The notes under the pieces are model-generated. The model worked only from the letters and a program-made list of their open reading frames with translations, searched no databases and was not told the origin of the DNA. The translations under genes were made by a program, and so were the position numbers. Source: Mucilaginibacter sp. (GTDB lineage: Bacteria; Bacteroidota; Bacteroidia; Sphingobacteriales; Sphingobacteriaceae). From it: DNA of 64,000 bases. Of the stretch, positions 18,076 to 26,824 are shown piece by piece. Each line of letters begins with the position of its first letter. Position 1 is the stretch's first letter. The DNA is taken from positions 19,759 to 83,758 of the forward strand of contig NZ_JANYGH010000049.1 in assembly GCF_025362475.1 (NCBI RefSeq), read 5' to 3'.

Positions 18076-19119
18076 TTAATTAAATCTCAAATTAATGCTT
18101 CCACTGGAGGCGTCTGCGCTTACGGGTATGCCACCGCCATTTACGCTTCCCTTTATATGATCTTTATCCCATTGCCCACTAAAGCCACTTATTTTTGAGG
18201 GATGCTGGTTGATGGCATCAGCCCGGATATCCAGATCAAGCCCTTGTTTAAGCGGCAACTCCAGATCGATATTGCCCGAGCTTACATCCAGCTTCAAGTA
18301 TTTACCTACCTTGTTAATTTGCGCGCGCAGGCTACCCGCGCTTGTGGATGCACTCAGGCTACAATTCATCTGTTTAAGATCAATACCTCCGCCAGATGTA
18401 CTGGTGATCAATTCGCCTTCTATATTATTGCCTTCAACCCCGCCGCCGCTGGTTTGCGCATTAATGGTTCCTTTTAAATTTTCGAGGCGTAATCCGCCAC
18501 CGCTGGTTTCAAGTTTTATTTTGCCGGTACAGTTTTTTGCAATAATGCCGCCACCGCTGGTTTGCAGGTTGATGTCATCGCCAGAGTTGGATACCATTAT
18601 GCCTCCACCCGATGTATTACCGCGAATGGTGCCGAAAAGCTTATCAACTTGTAAACCGCCACCACTGGTAGTAAACTTTTCATTCCCCTTCAAATTATCT
18701 AACATAATACCGCCGCCGCTGGTTTTCAGATCTGTAGCTGTTTGTGCCGGCACATATATTTTAAAGGAAATGCTGATCGACCGCTTCCAGTTAAAATTTT
18801 CGTGTTTGTTTTTCGCGATAGCCCGTACCTCATGGCCGGTAACAGCAATACTCAGATCATAATCTTCATCCAAGCGTTTTTTAACCTCTTCCTTTGAAAG
18901 CTCACGCCCGTTATTCCCCCTGATGTAAACCTCTACTCGCGGCGTTTCACCGCTTTTGCCGCTTACAGATATACCACCTGCAGATGTGTTTACAACTACA
19001 CTATTTATGGCATCATTTGCCAATGATTTGGTAAGATATGGTGTTTTGCCTTCACTATCCTGTGCTAAAGCAGCAACAGTTTGGCCGGCAAGGAAAAATA
19101 ATAAAAGATACTTTTTCAT
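18076..19119 (-). CDS. DUF4097-type secreted beta-repeat protein
   Basis: 347 residues from the ATG at 19119, which begins a signal peptide (ends AALAQ); the frame is open 21 codons further upstream without a signal. The body is a ladder of about 20-residue repeats with the core TSGGGI/L (at least eight copies), typical of DUF4097/DUF4098 putative adhesins that form right-handed beta structure. Its function is unknown; relatives are often encoded beside anti-sigma or PspC-like genes, which are absent here. Only convergent and unrelated genes flank it. Confidence 0.8.
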   Translation of the reverse strand: MKKYLLLFFLAGQTVAALAQDSEGKTPYLTKSLANDAINSVVVNTSAGGISVSGKSGETPRVEVYIRGNNGRELSKEEVKKRLDEDYDLSIAVTGHEVRAIAKNKHENFNWKRSISISFKIYVPAQTATDLKTSGGGIMLDNLKGNEKFTTSGGGLQVDKLFGTIRGNTSGGGIMVSNSGDDINLQTSGGGIIAKNCTGKIKLETSGGGLRLENLKGTINAQTSGGGVEGNNIEGELITSTSGGGIDLKQMNCSLSASTSAGSLRAQINKVGKYLKLDVSSGNIDLELPLKQGLDLDIRADAINQHPSKISGFSGQWDKDHIKGSVNGGGIPVSADASSGSINLRFN

Positions 19120-19243
19120 ATGCATTGAATTGGTTTGTATATAAGACATATACATAATCCAATTCGTTGCAGGGAAATCCAATTTTATTTGTGATATAAC
19201 CGGACAGAAAGCTTCTTAGTTCAAATCCGGGTATCCTTATTCC

Positions 19244-19684
19244 TTATGCCTTTTTATTTGTGGCCCGTACTTTTGCTACTTCGGTCGCCTTTACAGCGCT
19301 CGCCTTATTACCAAAACTGCTCCTTACATAAGTAAGCACATCGGCAATCTGTTGATCTTTTAAATCATCATGAGGCGTCATCGCATTTGAATAGGTGTTC
19401 CCGTTTATTTCCACATCTTCATTAAACCCGTTCAATACAATTTTTATCAAGGTTGTTTTATCCCCAAGTACGTAGGATGTTTTAACCAAGGGCGGATTTA
19501 AGTTTTGCACCCCGCCACCGTCGGCCATGTGGCAGGGCAGGCAAACACTTGTATAAACAATTTTACCGCGCAAAACAGATGTTCCCGAAACCGGGCGATG
19601 CTGTGCTTTTTTTACCTGTGCCAGCGAACAGTTTATGGATAGGGGTATTAATGCCAATAATATGCCAACTACTTTGATCTTCAT
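19244..19684 (-). CDS. Secreted c-type cytochrome (mono-haem)
   Basis: 146 residues with a signal peptide (ends CSLAQ). One haem attachment site, CLPCH, is followed by MADGGGVQNLNPPL, and a Met (NAMTPHDDL) is the likely sixth ligand: a class I cytochrome c. It starts 3 bp after the sugar dehydrogenase gene ends and so is in the same operon. It probably accepts electrons from that dehydrogenase in the periplasm. Confidence 0.9.
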   Translation of the reverse strand: MKIKVVGILLALIPLSINCSLAQVKKAQHRPVSGTSVLRGKIVYTSVCLPCHMADGGGVQNLNPPLVKTSYVLGDKTTLIKIVLNGFNEDVEINGNTYSNAMTPHDDLKDQQIADVLTYVRSSFGNKASAVKATEVAKVRATNKKA

Positions 19685-19687
19685 TAA

Positions 19688-20953
19688 TTATTTTTTATAG
19701 GTGATTTTATAAATTGTTCCTTTTGAATCATCGCTTACATATAATGATCCGTCGGCGCCTTGAGCCAGGCCGCATGGGCGGTGTTCTGCTCTGCCGGCTG
19801 CTGCCTGTTCAGGTGTACCTGCAAAACCATCAGCAAAAACTTCCCATTTACCATCGGGCTTACCATTTTTAAATGGCTGAAAAACAACAAAATATCCAGC
19901 CTGAGGTTCTGGCGCCCTGTTCCATGAGCCATGGAATGCGATAAAAGCGCCATTTTTATATTTTTCTGGAAACTGGTTGCCTGTATAAAACAACAATCCA
20001 TCAGGCGCAAGATGGCCAGGGTAAGCTGCTACGGGATCTATGTATTTAGCATCCGCCTCTTTTTCGCCATCGCCGCCGTACTCAGGGCCCATCATTTTTT
20101 TATGCTTTACATCGTCATAATAAAGGTATGGCCATCCGGCATTATCCCCTTCTTTTAGCGCATACATACATTCGGCAGGTAAAAGAGCCGATTGTTGAAC
20201 GGTATAATATTTAGGGAAAAGATCATGCAAGGCATCTCGGCCGTGTTGCATTACAAAAAGCTGATTGTCTTCCTGGTTCCAGTCCAGCCCTACAACATTA
20301 CGTAAGCCGGTCGCGAAACGCACCCCGTCACTTTGTTTTTGGTTTAATTTGTCGGTTTTAAACCTCCAGATCCCTCCGGCCGAATCTAAAATGGGGCAGC
20401 CCTTTTTCTCCGGGTCAAACTCACTGCAAATGTTTGAATATGCACCTATGTTCACATATAAATTTCCATTATCATCCAATGCAATCGCCTTGGGCCTGTG
20501 CCCTCTTTTGGTAACCAGGTTACCAACTACTTTTTCGGGATGTTCGGGATCTATAACCTCGTTGTTACTGTTTAGTTTAAAACGGTAAACATCCCTATCA
20601 GACGATGCATATAAATACCCGTTCTTAATACGAATGCCGGTTCCGCCAAACGCGCCGAAGCTTGTTTTTATAGCAGCCTTATCACCATTATCGTGTAGCA
20701 CAACTATACCCTTCCCATCTTTGGGTCTATCAAGATGTACATAAATATCCCCTTGTGGAGTTACAACAAGATGCCTTGCGCTGCCCAAATTATCGGCAAT
20801 GATATTGGCGCTAAAGTTATCCGGAAGTGTTAAACCCGCATTTACTAAATCACCTTTATGTTTTATGGTGCCTTTTTTTTCAATTTTGAACGACTGCAGC
20901 CCCACCGCTACAATAACGCTAAGGCAAAAGGCGATAGTTGTTTTTCTTTTCAT
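19688..20953 (-). CDS. PQQ-type soluble sugar dehydrogenase (sorbosone dehydrogenase-like)
   Basis: 421 residues from the ATG at 20953, opening a signal peptide. The body is a six-bladed beta-propeller of the soluble glucose/sorbosone dehydrogenase family, with KAIALDDNGNLYVNIG, FATGLRNVVGLDWN, AFHGSWNR and the terminal EHRPCGLAQGADGSLYVSDD. Family members use PQQ and calcium to oxidise sugars or aldoses and pass electrons to a cytochrome c, which is the next gene. PQQ binding cannot be proved from sequence; no pqq genes are in the window. Confidence 0.82.
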   Translation of the reverse strand: MKRKTTIAFCLSVIVAVGLQSFKIEKKGTIKHKGDLVNAGLTLPDNFSANIIADNLGSARHLVVTPQGDIYVHLDRPKDGKGIVVLHDNGDKAAIKTSFGAFGGTGIRIKNGYLYASSDRDVYRFKLNSNNEVIDPEHPEKVVGNLVTKRGHRPKAIALDDNGNLYVNIGAYSNICSEFDPEKKGCPILDSAGGIWRFKTDKLNQKQSDGVRFATGLRNVVGLDWNQEDNQLFVMQHGRDALHDLFPKYYTVQQSALLPAECMYALKEGDNAGWPYLYYDDVKHKKMMGPEYGGDGEKEADAKYIDPVAAYPGHLAPDGLLFYTGNQFPEKYKNGAFIAFHGSWNRAPEPQAGYFVVFQPFKNGKPDGKWEVFADGFAGTPEQAAAGRAEHRPCGLAQGADGSLYVSDDSKGTIYKITYKK

Positions 20954-21068
20954 GACAGGTTGAATTTTCAAGGGTAAAAATAACTTTTAGCTTCATCAGT
21001 AAAAAGCATGCATTAACTAATAAATCAATTAGTGTAATACAACGCAATTTAAAGCCACAATGAAACAC

Positions 21069-21860
21069 TCAAATTTGTGAGCAATTTAAAGGACTTAAAA
21101 ATGTAGATGTAATATGTGATACCAGCTTTGCATCTGCATAATCAGGTATCGAACTGATTTTTTTCCATTCAGCATCGCCGCCAAAAGCTTTCCAGTTACG
21201 GTCATGAGCTGCCATATCATCAAACGTAACCATGTAAATAAGGTTGGGCCTGTGATCACCAATGATAGTTTCGCCAAAAAATACCGGGTTAAAACCCAGG
21301 CGTTTAAAAATATCTATCTCCCCGGCGTCATTAAACATTTCCAGCTTTTTTTTTCCGGCGCTTTCTGTTGCATGTTCATAACGGCGCAGTTCAAACAGGC
21401 GATCTTTTTTTGCAGGCACATTCATTTTAGGCATGTGGGCAAATGCCGTTAACAGCGAGCTTTCTATCCTGTCATAAGCAGGCTCGGTAGCCGGCGCATT
21501 TAAATAAGCAGCGCCTGCATCCTTGTACGCTTTATCAGTTTCAAATTTTTGATTTATTGTGATAAAGGCGTCTATTGAACTGTACGGAATAAGTGCATAT
21601 ATTTTGGTTTGCCCTGCGGGTTTAAGCTCTTTAAAAACACCAATATTGGTTACACCAATCCTGTTCAATGCCGGAATTGCGGCTTTTTCAAAATAGTCTT
21701 CTACCAGTTTCTGCTGTCGTTCGCTGCTCAAATTATAGGTCCTTAGTTCATAAAACTCCGAACTGTTTTTCTTTAAGCTGTCGGCCGACATGGCAATTGA
21801 TGGGAGCATGGCACCAGAAGTTGTAATTATAGTTGTTGCTAAAAATGAGCGTCTTTTCAT
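21069..21860 (-). CDS. NIPSNAP family protein, exported (first of two)
   Basis: 263 residues. The N-terminus has KRRSFLATT and a hydrophobic stretch to AMSA, close to a Tat-type signal. Two NIPSNAP (dimeric alpha/beta-barrel) halves follow: FYELRTYNLSSERQQKLVEDYFEKAAIP and LFELRRYEHATESAGKKKLEMF. The paralogue at 24294 has the same layout and length. Bacterial NIPSNAP function is unknown. It lies between the VOC gene and the dehydrogenase-cytochrome pair, all on the minus strand. Confidence 0.85.
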   Translation of the reverse strand: MKRRSFLATTIITTSGAMLPSIAMSADSLKKNSSEFYELRTYNLSSERQQKLVEDYFEKAAIPALNRIGVTNIGVFKELKPAGQTKIYALIPYSSIDAFITINQKFETDKAYKDAGAAYLNAPATEPAYDRIESSLLTAFAHMPKMNVPAKKDRLFELRRYEHATESAGKKKLEMFNDAGEIDIFKRLGFNPVFFGETIIGDHRPNLIYMVTFDDMAAHDRNWKAFGGDAEWKKISSIPDYADAKLVSHITSTFLSPLNCSQI

Positions 21861-21904
21861 AAATTTAATTGTTTATCAGGTTGAAATCGACACAAGCTAA
21901 ACAA

Positions 21905-22351
21905 TTAAAATTTATCATCATTAACTTCTATCCAATAATTATCAGGATCCTGCAGGTAGATCTGCTTTATACCGTCGGGCCTTATTTGCGGAGATTGTGA
22001 ATCGCCTTTCCAATTCCCATACTTGATTTTCATTTGATCGAGGTGCTTTGCAAAGCCTGGAATATTAGTTACAGCGTATGCAAAATGACTATTTATATCA
22101 TGATCGGTAACGGTAGTGGCTCCTTGTATAATGTGTAACTGGCTATGCTCGCCTGTTCTGAACCATACATGTTTACCATCATGAAAAGGTTCGGGTATTA
22201 CTTTAAGTTGCATAACGTCCCTGTAAAACACCTCACTTTTACTTAAATCCTTTACATAAAGAGCAACGTGATTTGCCCGCGGCCCGGTTTGGCCAAATAC
22301 ATTTACACCTGCTATTAATAATAGCGTTAAAAAAGTTATTCTCTTTATCAT
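21905..22351 (-). CDS. Secreted VOC (glyoxalase/bleomycin-resistance fold) protein
   Basis: 148 residues with a signal peptide (ends NVFGQ) and a single VOC domain: NHVALYVKDLSKSEVFYRDV, then a metal-type His in GEHSQLHII, and DPDNYWIEV at the C-terminus, which contains the usual Glu ligand. Family members handle glyoxal adducts, catechols or antibiotics; the substrate is unknown. The exported location is less usual for this fold. A perfect 9-bp inverted repeat lies about 60 bp upstream of its start. Confidence 0.82.
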   Translation of the reverse strand: MIKRITFLTLLLIAGVNVFGQTGPRANHVALYVKDLSKSEVFYRDVMQLKVIPEPFHDGKHVWFRTGEHSQLHIIQGATTVTDHDINSHFAYAVTNIPGFAKHLDQMKIKYGNWKGDSQSPQIRPDGIKQIYLQDPDNYWIEVNDDKF

Positions 22352-22405
22352 GATTATTGACTTGTTATAGATATGGAACTGAATTGTGGACCATTTTTAA
22401 ACGGG

Positions 22406-22436
22406 TGTTAAACATTATGGCTCCGCCTGTTTAACA
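22406..22436 (-). promoter_or_regulatory. Operator-like inverted repeat upstream of the VOC gene
   Basis: TGTTAAACA (22406-22414) and TGTTTAACA (22428-22436) are exact reverse complements with centres 22 bp apart, two helical turns. A further TTAAACAT half-site follows at 22442-22449. A dimeric regulator site for the VOC-NIPSNAP gene group is plausible. Confidence 0.4.
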
Positions 22437-22557
22437 TTCTATTAAACATTTAGTACATAAAGTAAACTTAGGCAAATTCTTTATCAGAAAAAAAACGAGG
22501 TTAACTAATAAATAAATTAGCTGCCTAAAAAGCATTTCAAAATGGCACTGGTAAATC

Positions 22558-22593
22558 TGTAAAAAAAGAGACGCTGGATTTTACACCAGCATC
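22558..22593 (-). terminator. Rho-independent terminator after the aldo/keto reductase gene
   Basis: On the minus strand GATGCTGG (22593-22586) pairs with CCAGCGTC (22577-22570), one G-T wobble, followed by a T-run (the A-run at 22560-22567). Confidence 0.75.
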
Positions 22594-22631
22594 CCTGCAT
22601 TCATAGGTAATTAAGTTGTTAAGTTATATCG

Positions 22632-23627
22632 TTAAGATACCAGCTCCAGTTGGTTAAGATATCCGGAAATTATGGCCAGTTCGTCCTCTGTTAGTTCGAT
22701 ATCCAGGGCGCGGGCATTTTCAATAGCCTGCTCACTATTTCTGGCCCCTACCAGGGCAATGGTAATTCCGGGCTGTTGTAAGGTCCATAAAATAACCAGT
22801 TGGCTAAGTTTAATTTGCCTTTCTGCAGCAATTGGCTTTATCATGTTCAGGAAATCATCAGTCCTTTTTATATTTTCATCCTTAAAAAAAGATACATCTT
22901 TACGGTGATCTCCGCTGGCAAACTGATATCCGGGTTTTATTTTGCCGGTAAGCAAGCCGCGCTCTAACGGACTATAAGCTAAAATAGATTTTTGATTGCG
23001 AAGGCAGTAGGGCACCAGCTCATCTTCAATACCACGTTTTACCATGCTATATGGAACCTGGTTAGATGCCAGGGTAACGTATTTTTCAGCTTCGGCCATT
23101 TGGGCGGCATTATAATTGCAAACCCCGGCATAACGCACTTTTCCCTGTTCAATTAACCGCTCAACCGCTTCCATACTTTCAGCAATAGGCGTGGTTGTAT
23201 CCGGCCAGTGTATCTGGTACAGATCTATGTAATCGGTACCTAATCTTTTTAAGCTGTCTTCACATTCTTTAATGATGCTTTCTTTTCCGGCATATTTATA
23301 AATGTCAATATCATCTCCATTATTCATTTTACTGCTAAAAGCAAAATCGCCCCTTTTAAGGTCCCAGCGCATGCCATACTTTGTTAATAGCTGGAACTTA
23401 TCGCGCGGTAAACCTTTTATCGCCTCGCCAACGATATCTTCGCTTACACCCTGGCCATAAATAGGCGCAGTATCAATAGATGTAACACCAAGCGCATAAG
23501 AAGCCCTGATGGCATCAATGGCTTCTTGACGTTCGGTACCTCCCCACATCCATCCCCCGGCCGCCCATGCGCCAAAAGTTACTTCAGAAAGCCATAGGTC
23601 TGTGTTTTCTAATTTGCGGTATTTCAT
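22632..23627 (-). CDS. Aldo/keto reductase (first of two)
   Basis: 331 residues, a cytoplasmic NADPH-dependent reductase with an (alpha/beta)8 barrel. Catalytic Asp in DTAPIYGQG (Asp and Tyr), Lys in LTKYGMRW and His in YQIHWPDT are all present. The C-terminus has the nucleotide-binding stretch IALVGARNSEQ. It is divergent from the HxlR regulator gene at 23788, with 160 bp between them, so it is the likely target of that regulator. Likely role: detoxifying reactive carbonyls; substrate unknown. Confidence 0.9.
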   Translation of the reverse strand: MKYRKLENTDLWLSEVTFGAWAAGGWMWGGTERQEAIDAIRASYALGVTSIDTAPIYGQGVSEDIVGEAIKGLPRDKFQLLTKYGMRWDLKRGDFAFSSKMNNGDDIDIYKYAGKESIIKECEDSLKRLGTDYIDLYQIHWPDTTTPIAESMEAVERLIEQGKVRYAGVCNYNAAQMAEAEKYVTLASNQVPYSMVKRGIEDELVPYCLRNQKSILAYSPLERGLLTGKIKPGYQFASGDHRKDVSFFKDENIKRTDDFLNMIKPIAAERQIKLSQLVILWTLQQPGITIALVGARNSEQAIENARALDIELTEDELAIISGYLNQLELVS

Positions 23628-23787
23628 AGTTGTTCTTTAATTAAATTCCTTTTTTGTTTATTGCGTACAATAAACCATTTACATTCCCGTACATAAGGTA
23701 TTATGTTTCAAGAGCCTCAAAGGAACAATAAATGATTTTTTATTTCAATATCTTATCAAGTAATTAGTACCTCATTAATAAGTTAGC

Positions 23788-24141
23788 ATGACCGGAAGAA
23801 AACTTAGTTCAACCAATTTTCATAATCAATCATTCCTGGAAGAGAAATGTGCCTTAAATGAACTTATCTATTTATTAAGCAAAAGATGGATGACCGAGGT
23901 GCTTTTCAGTGTAGAGGAGGGCAACTCGCGTTTTACCACTTTAAAGGAAGATTTAGAGCACATCAGCGATCATATTCTTGCCGATAGGTTAAAGTTTTTG
24001 GAACAACATGAGCTTATACATAAAAGCTATATTCCGGCAAATCCTCCAAGAACCGAGTATACCCTTACGCCTAAAGGAGCAGAGCTCAGTTCATTGCTGG
24101 AAGGCTTATGCCAGTTTTCGGAAACTAAAATGCACTTTTAA
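23788..24141 (+). CDS. HxlR family transcriptional regulator
   Basis: 117 residues, a single winged-helix domain: LLSKRWMTEVLFSV, then GNSRFTTLKEDLEHISDHILADRLKFLE and a wing PPRTEYTLTPKG. Cys21 (EEKCALNEL) sits at the position of the redox-sensing Cys of relatives such as YodB and HypR, so it may sense quinones, aldehydes or disulfide stress. It is divergent from an aldo/keto reductase and upstream of a NIPSNAP gene; both are likely targets. Confidence 0.88.
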   Translation: MTGRKLSSTNFHNQSFLEEKCALNELIYLLSKRWMTEVLFSVEEGNSRFTTLKEDLEHISDHILADRLKFLEQHELIHKSYIPANPPRTEYTLTPKGAELSSLLEGLCQFSETKMHF

Positions 24142-24293
24142 CAATCCCCTCCCGCAAAACAGCTAATTGATTTGTTAGCTGCGCTGCTTTTTGTTCCTTT
24201 ATTCAATAAACTTACTTTTACCGGCATACATCTCTTATTACAGACGTAGTGTTTAATAATTATTAACCGTTTAATTGCCTAAAAAATTTGATT

Positions 24294-25088
24294 ATGAAAT
24301 TTCAATCGTTCCGATTTGCTTTGTGTTCCTGTTTATCTGTACTCTCGCTTTTTGCATCTGCTGCGGCATTTGCAAAGTCTCCCACCAGGAATTATTACCA
24401 AATAAAAATATATCATTATAAAACACAGTTGCAGGAAGAAAAAATTGAGCATTATTTACAAAACGCCCTTATGCCGGCATTGCACAGGGCAGGTGTAAAA
24501 GCAGTTGGCGTATTTAAACCCGTTACGCAGCAGGATACGAGCAGACTAATCTATGTTTTTACTCCTTTTACCTCCCTGGAAAAACTTTCAGCTAACGAGC
24601 GTGAATTACAAGCAGATGCTAAATTTTTAGCAGATGGCTCAGATTATATTAACGCGGATTATAAGGATATCCCCTACACCCGGATAGAAACTATAGTTTT
24701 GGAAGCTTTCCCGGGAATGCCCGGCACTGCAGTGCCCCAACTTACAGCCAGTAAAAACGAGCGGGTTTATGAATTGCGCAGTTATGAAAGCCCTACCGAG
24801 AAATACAATGTTAATAAGGTAAAGATGTTTAACAATGGCGACGAGATCAGCATTTTTAAAAACCTGGGATTTAATGCTGTTTTTTATGCCGAGGTTATTG
24901 CTGGCAGCCACATGCCCAACCTCATGTATATGACCACCTTTAACAGTAAAGAAGATAGGGATGAGCACTGGGATGCATTTAATAATGATCCATTATGGAA
25001 AGCCCTGGTGAAAAAAGCAGAATACCAGCACAATGTTTCGCATGCTGATATTATTTTTCTTCGTCCGGCTACTTACTCAGACTTTTAA
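24294..25088 (+). CDS. NIPSNAP family protein, exported (second of two)
   Basis: 264 residues from the ATG at 24294, which opens a signal peptide (ends AAFAKS). Two NIPSNAP halves: YYQIKIYHYKTQLQEEKIEHY and VYELRSYESPTEKYNVNKVKMF, followed by GFNAVFYAEVIAGSHMPNLMYMTTF. It is a diverged paralogue of the protein at 21069, with the regulator and reductase genes between them. Function unknown. Confidence 0.85.
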   Translation: MKFQSFRFALCSCLSVLSLFASAAAFAKSPTRNYYQIKIYHYKTQLQEEKIEHYLQNALMPALHRAGVKAVGVFKPVTQQDTSRLIYVFTPFTSLEKLSANERELQADAKFLADGSDYINADYKDIPYTRIETIVLEAFPGMPGTAVPQLTASKNERVYELRSYESPTEKYNVNKVKMFNNGDEISIFKNLGFNAVFYAEVIAGSHMPNLMYMTTFNSKEDRDEHWDAFNNDPLWKALVKKAEYQHNVSHADIIFLRPATYSDF

Positions 25089-25157
25089 ACCATTATCAAC
25101 AATTGATTTTACCCGATCATTATTGATAGTTTTAAAACTTACATTATTTAAAAATTG

Positions 25158-25167
25158 CAAGCGCTTG
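25158..25167 (+). promoter_or_regulatory. Short palindrome upstream of rpiA
   Basis: CAAGCGCTTG is a perfect 10-bp palindrome centred on CG, 28 bp before the rpiA start, reminiscent of LacI-family half-sites (TTGCAAGC/GCTTGTTT). No LacI-type gene is in the window. It could be chance. Confidence 0.25.
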
Positions 25168-25195
25168 TTTAATTTCACAAGCCATATATTAAAAC

Positions 25196-25888
25196 ATGAC
25201 CGATTACAAAGTAGAGGCTGCAAAAGCAGCGATGGAATTTATACAAGCCGGACAAACGATTGGCCTGGGAGCCGGCACTACTGTTTCGCACTTAGTAGCT
25301 TTGATATGCCAGGATAAAGACCTGGCCGACTCCCTCATTTTTACGTCATCCTCCTTTAAAACAACAAACTTATTGTTGGAAAATAAATTAAGGGTACAAT
25401 CGCCAGCATTGTTAAAGCATGTAGATATTTATTTTGATGGATGTGACCAGTTTGATACCGAACTTAATGCTTTAAAAAGCGGAGGGGGGATCCATACCAC
25501 CGAAAAAGTACTGGCTTCAATGGCCGATGAATTTATTTTAATGGGCGATGAGGGAAAGTTTGCCGATAAACTTGATAATACTTACCCCGTTGTAATTGAA
25601 ATATTACCCCAGGCTTTACAGGTTGTACTTCATCAATTAAAATTATCATACCCCGGCGTTGAAGTAAAACTGCGTATGAGTACTCAAAAGGATGGGGCAG
25701 TTATCTCAGAAAATGGCAATTTACTTGCAGATGTGCATTTTGCCATTATTATGGAGCCCCAAAAATTGAACATCCAACTAAAGTTAATCCCCGGAATTGT
25801 TGATCATTCCCTGTTTTATAGAATGGCAACCAAATCTATAATTGCAGGAAAACTTGGCGTAAGCATCATAACGCCGGTTTATTTATAA
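25196..25888 (+). CDS. rpiA: Ribose-5-phosphate isomerase A
   Basis: 230 residues; interconverts ribose 5-phosphate and ribulose 5-phosphate in the cytoplasm (pentose phosphate pathway). Seen: the phosphate loop GLGAGTTVSHL, DGCDQFD (the two Asp of the family's DGADE motif; Glu is replaced by Gln), and LKSGGGIHTTEKVLASMADEFI with the catalytic Lys and Glu. Standard length. It follows the NIPSNAP gene by 107 bp and is closed by a strong hairpin. Confidence 0.92.
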   Translation: MTDYKVEAAKAAMEFIQAGQTIGLGAGTTVSHLVALICQDKDLADSLIFTSSSFKTTNLLLENKLRVQSPALLKHVDIYFDGCDQFDTELNALKSGGGIHTTEKVLASMADEFILMGDEGKFADKLDNTYPVVIEILPQALQVVLHQLKLSYPGVEVKLRMSTQKDGAVISENGNLLADVHFAIIMEPQKLNIQLKLIPGIVDHSLFYRMATKSIIAGKLGVSIITPVYL

Positions 25889-25891
25889 TCC

Positions 25892-25927
25892 ATTTAAAGC
25901 CTCCACTTTTTGATGGAGGCTTTAAAT
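25892..25927 (+). terminator. Strong hairpin terminator after rpiA
   Basis: ATTTAAAGCCTCCA (25892-25905) pairs perfectly with TGGAGGCTTTAAAT (25914-25927) around an 8-nt loop. The stem itself ends in an A/T-rich base; it could work in both directions. Confidence 0.8.
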
Positions 25928-26040
25928 AAATAGTAAAACCCACCTGCATTGAGCTTGTTAATGAGCGGAGGCATTGCACTACATCAATCACTGTCACTAC
26001 TCAGATATTTGTTAGCCTCCTCTCATATCATCATTCTTTC

Positions 26041-26733
26041 TTATAACCTTTCGGAATAATCAAGTAAGGTATCGGCTGCCAAAATAGATGAGGCAGGATT
26101 TTGCCCTGTTATGAGTAAACCTTCGCGGGTTACAAAAGGCAACCAGTCCTCTCCTTTTTGAAAATTGGCACCTCTCTCTTTCAGCATGTCTTCCAGAAGA
26201 AAAGGTACCACCTTTGTCAGCTGGACGGCCTCTTCTTCGGTATTGGTAAATGCAGACACTCTTTTCCCCTTGATGAGCCATTCGCCATCAGGAGTCTTTA
26301 CATTTTTTAAAGCTACCGGTGCATGGCAAACCAGTGTAACGGGTTTGCCGCTATTATAAAAAGATTCAATGAGTTTTATGGAGGCCTTATCATCAGGAAG
26401 ATCCCACATCGGGCCATGTCCTCCCGGATAGAAAATTGCATCAAAGTCACTTGCAGAAACAGTACTCAATAATACGGTATTGCTTAGCTTGTCCTGTGTC
26501 TCCTTATCGCTATAATATCTTCTTGTGGCTGCCGTCTTATTTTCAGGAAGATCGCTCTTGGGATCAATCGGGGCCTGCCCCCCTTTAGGCGATGCAATAA
26601 CAATTTTCTTTCCAAGGTCATGAAACTTGTAATAAGGTGCTGCAAATTCCTCAATCCACAGACCTGTTTTTTTGCCGGTGTTGCCCAACTCATCATGAGA
26701 AGTGACGACGAATAGAATTTTGTCGATTTTCAT
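26041..26733 (-). CDS. DJ-1/PfpI superfamily protein (Hsp31-like)
   Basis: 230 residues of class I glutamine-amidotransferase fold. Nucleophile elbow LVCHAPVAL with the catalytic Cys, an acidic partner in GLWIEEFAAPYY, and FYPGGHGPMWDLPDD match the Hsp31/YajL type that acts as chaperone, glyoxalase III or deglycase. Cytoplasmic, no signal peptide. The exact activity is unknown. It sits among other stress and carbonyl genes. Confidence 0.87.
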   Translation of the reverse strand: MKIDKILFVVTSHDELGNTGKKTGLWIEEFAAPYYKFHDLGKKIVIASPKGGQAPIDPKSDLPENKTAATRRYYSDKETQDKLSNTVLLSTVSASDFDAIFYPGGHGPMWDLPDDKASIKLIESFYNSGKPVTLVCHAPVALKNVKTPDGEWLIKGKRVSAFTNTEEEAVQLTKVVPFLLEDMLKERGANFQKGEDWLPFVTREGLLITGQNPASSILAADTLLDYSERL

Positions 26734-26824
26734 AATTGTTACATTGATAGTTTAATATGTTATTTATTAAATTTTAGTAGCCCGCATACCTGTTGTAAAG
26801 ATTGCACTCCCATACTTGGCCGAT

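Noticed and set aside
18209..18862. 217-codon plus-strand ORF
   Set aside because: It is the complement of the TSGGG repeats of the DUF4097 gene and has a Pro-rich translation with no signal or family match.
18076..19119. CRISPR-like or tandem DNA repeat array
   Set aside because: The regular GCCGCCGCTGGT-like units encode the TSGGG ladder of DUF4097; spacing and divergence fit coding repeats, not CRISPR.
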